A stretch of DNA of 64,000 bases, taken from NCBI GenBank assembly GCA_005884115.1, contig VAXW01000006.1, positions 116,721-180,720 of the forward strand, in the 5' to 3' direction. Under the pieces are notes generated by a model. The model was not told the DNA's origin, made no database searches, and saw nothing but the letters and a program-made list of their open reading frames with translations. Below are positions 63,635 through 64,000 of this stretch, piece by piece (positions within the stretch are counted from its first letter, which is position 1; every line of letters starts with the position of its first letter). This stretch comes from Actinomycetota bacterium. GTDB taxonomy: Bacteria > Actinomycetota > Thermoleophilia > Solirubrobacterales > Solirubrobacteraceae. Made by a program: the position numbers and the translations under genes.

Positions 63635-63704
63635 TAATCCGTGCAGATGCCCGGGGATTACTGACGATGATCTGCGTTTGAGGCACTTCCGGCGATAAGT
63701 GCCT
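63633..63704. other. Two inverted repeats next to the tRNA-Ala fragment
   Basis: AGTAATCC (63633-63640) pairs with GGATTACT (63655-63662), and AGGCACTT (63681-63688) with AAGTGCCT (63697-63704). Both have perfect eight-base arms. No T-run follows. They could be integrase arm sites or the end of a lost element. The remaining bases up to 63787 hold nothing recognisable. Confidence 0.45.
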
Positions 63705-63787
63705 GAACGAATCCCGAGCGATCGGCATCAACCGGCCGGTAGGTGAGGATGTCGGCGAGCGCCAGCCTGTGGTCAGGCTTGGGCGGT

Positions 63788-63809
63788 GCTACGACGGACC
63801 TGTAGTAGC
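63788..63809. promoter_or_regulatory. Probable BlaI-type operator
   Basis: The arms GCTAC (63788-63792) and GTAGC (63805-63809) lie in the sequence just before the ATG, with TGTAGTAGC as a longer right half. BlaI/MecI repressors bind TACA/TGTA dyads, so autoregulation is likely. The left half is imperfect. Confidence 0.5.
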
Positions 63810-63812
63810 ATT

Positions 63813-64000
63813 ATGGATGTGCCTGTGACGTCTGCAGACGGAGGTAGCCGGTTCGGACCGCTTGAGGCGGAGGTAATGGACGCCGTCTGGGCGGCCCGGG
63901 CTCCGGTGACGGTGCGCAAGGTCATGGGCCATCTGAACGAGGGGCGCGCCGAGCCGCTCGCGTACACCACGGTGATGACCGTGATGAGCCGTCTCGCGGA
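63813..64000 (+). CDS. BlaI/MecI/CopY-family repressor, N-terminal part
   Basis: The gene is cut by the window end after 62 residues. The winged-helix start FGPLEAEVMDAVWAARAPVTVRKVMGHLNE, followed by LAYTTVMTVMSRLA, matches the DNA-binding half of BlaI-type repressors. Such genes are usually followed by an M56 BlaR1-like metalloprotease, which would lie beyond the window. The ATG at 63813 gives MDVPVTSADGG. A dyad operator immediately upstream supports autoregulation. Confidence 0.92.
   Translation, partial: MDVPVTSADGGSRFGPLEAEVMDAVWAARAPVTVRKVMGHLNEGRAEPLAYTTVMTVMSRLA

Noticed and set aside
63773..63970. 65-codon minus-strand frame at the right end
   Set aside because: Antisense to the BlaI start, which has a clear winged-helix sequence and operator.

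Overview
The window is chromosomal DNA from a high-GC (roughly 70 %) bacterium. Its gene content points to an actinobacterium, most likely of the Thermoleophilia/Solirubrobacterales type. The evidence is a CobA-HemD fusion inside a ccmABCD-hemA-hemC cluster, an F420-type DDN-family protein, a methylmalonyl-CoA epimerase, many secreted Gly/Ser/Ala-rich proteins with actinobacterial lipoboxes, and frequent GTG/TTG starts. The taxonomic call is inference; no rRNA is present.

Layout. 0-10.7 kb holds small housekeeping units: MoxR plus DUF58, a CorA transporter, GNAT, methyltransferase, DUF1028, an HD hydrolase, an esterase, a UBP zinc finger, a degenerate RsbW-like ATPase, two tandem Glu/Lys/Ala-rich lipoproteins, a GalT-like enzyme and a TlpA-like thioredoxin. 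10.8-14 kb is a large SF2 helicase split by an acidic insert. 14.06-22.6 kb is one long minus-strand heme, siroheme and cytochrome-c operon (met8, ccmA, ccmB, ccmC, ccmD, hemA, hemC, cobA-hemD, SAM hydroxide adenosyltransferase, birA), with most genes overlapping by 1-4 bases. 22.7-25.7 kb carries rarA and an aldehyde dehydrogenase homologue without its catalytic residues. 25.9-33.3 kb is a peptide-import operon (dppC, binding protein, dppB, dppD, dppF) ending in an M20 peptidase. 33.3-38.2 kb has an FtsH-like protease, an epimerase, PAP2, YchF and a 5'-3' exonuclease. 38.3-42.3 kb has a SpoIID-domain protein, a canonical semialdehyde dehydrogenase and an NTF2-like gene whose start region is triplicated.

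From 42.4 kb the window is richer in surface and accessory genes. There is a 1372-residue Ig-repeat protein with almost identical 330-bp repeats, a membrane protein, a lipoprotein, an HD-GYP protein fused to a cobalamin-type domain, a sugar epimerase, an M23 peptidase, and two large divergent secreted beta-propeller proteins. At 58.5-60.3 kb lies a decayed integration site at tRNA-Phe. Two copies of an integrase 3' end plus the 5' half of the tRNA flank a secreted orphan gene, and only the right copy continues into an intact tRNA. The right end holds GNAT, DDN-family and FAD-oxidoreductase genes with a divergent TetR regulator, a 3' fragment of tRNA-Ala, and the start of a BlaI/MecI repressor.

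The most interesting signals are: (1) the triplicated 71-bp start region with nested micro-ORFs at 41.07-41.28 kb; (2) the tRNA-Phe accretion structure; (3) the HD-GYP/B12-domain fusion; (4) the aldehyde dehydrogenase pseudoenzyme; (5) a strong GAA-for-GAG switch confined to some exported-protein genes; (6) the acidic insert in the helicase core.
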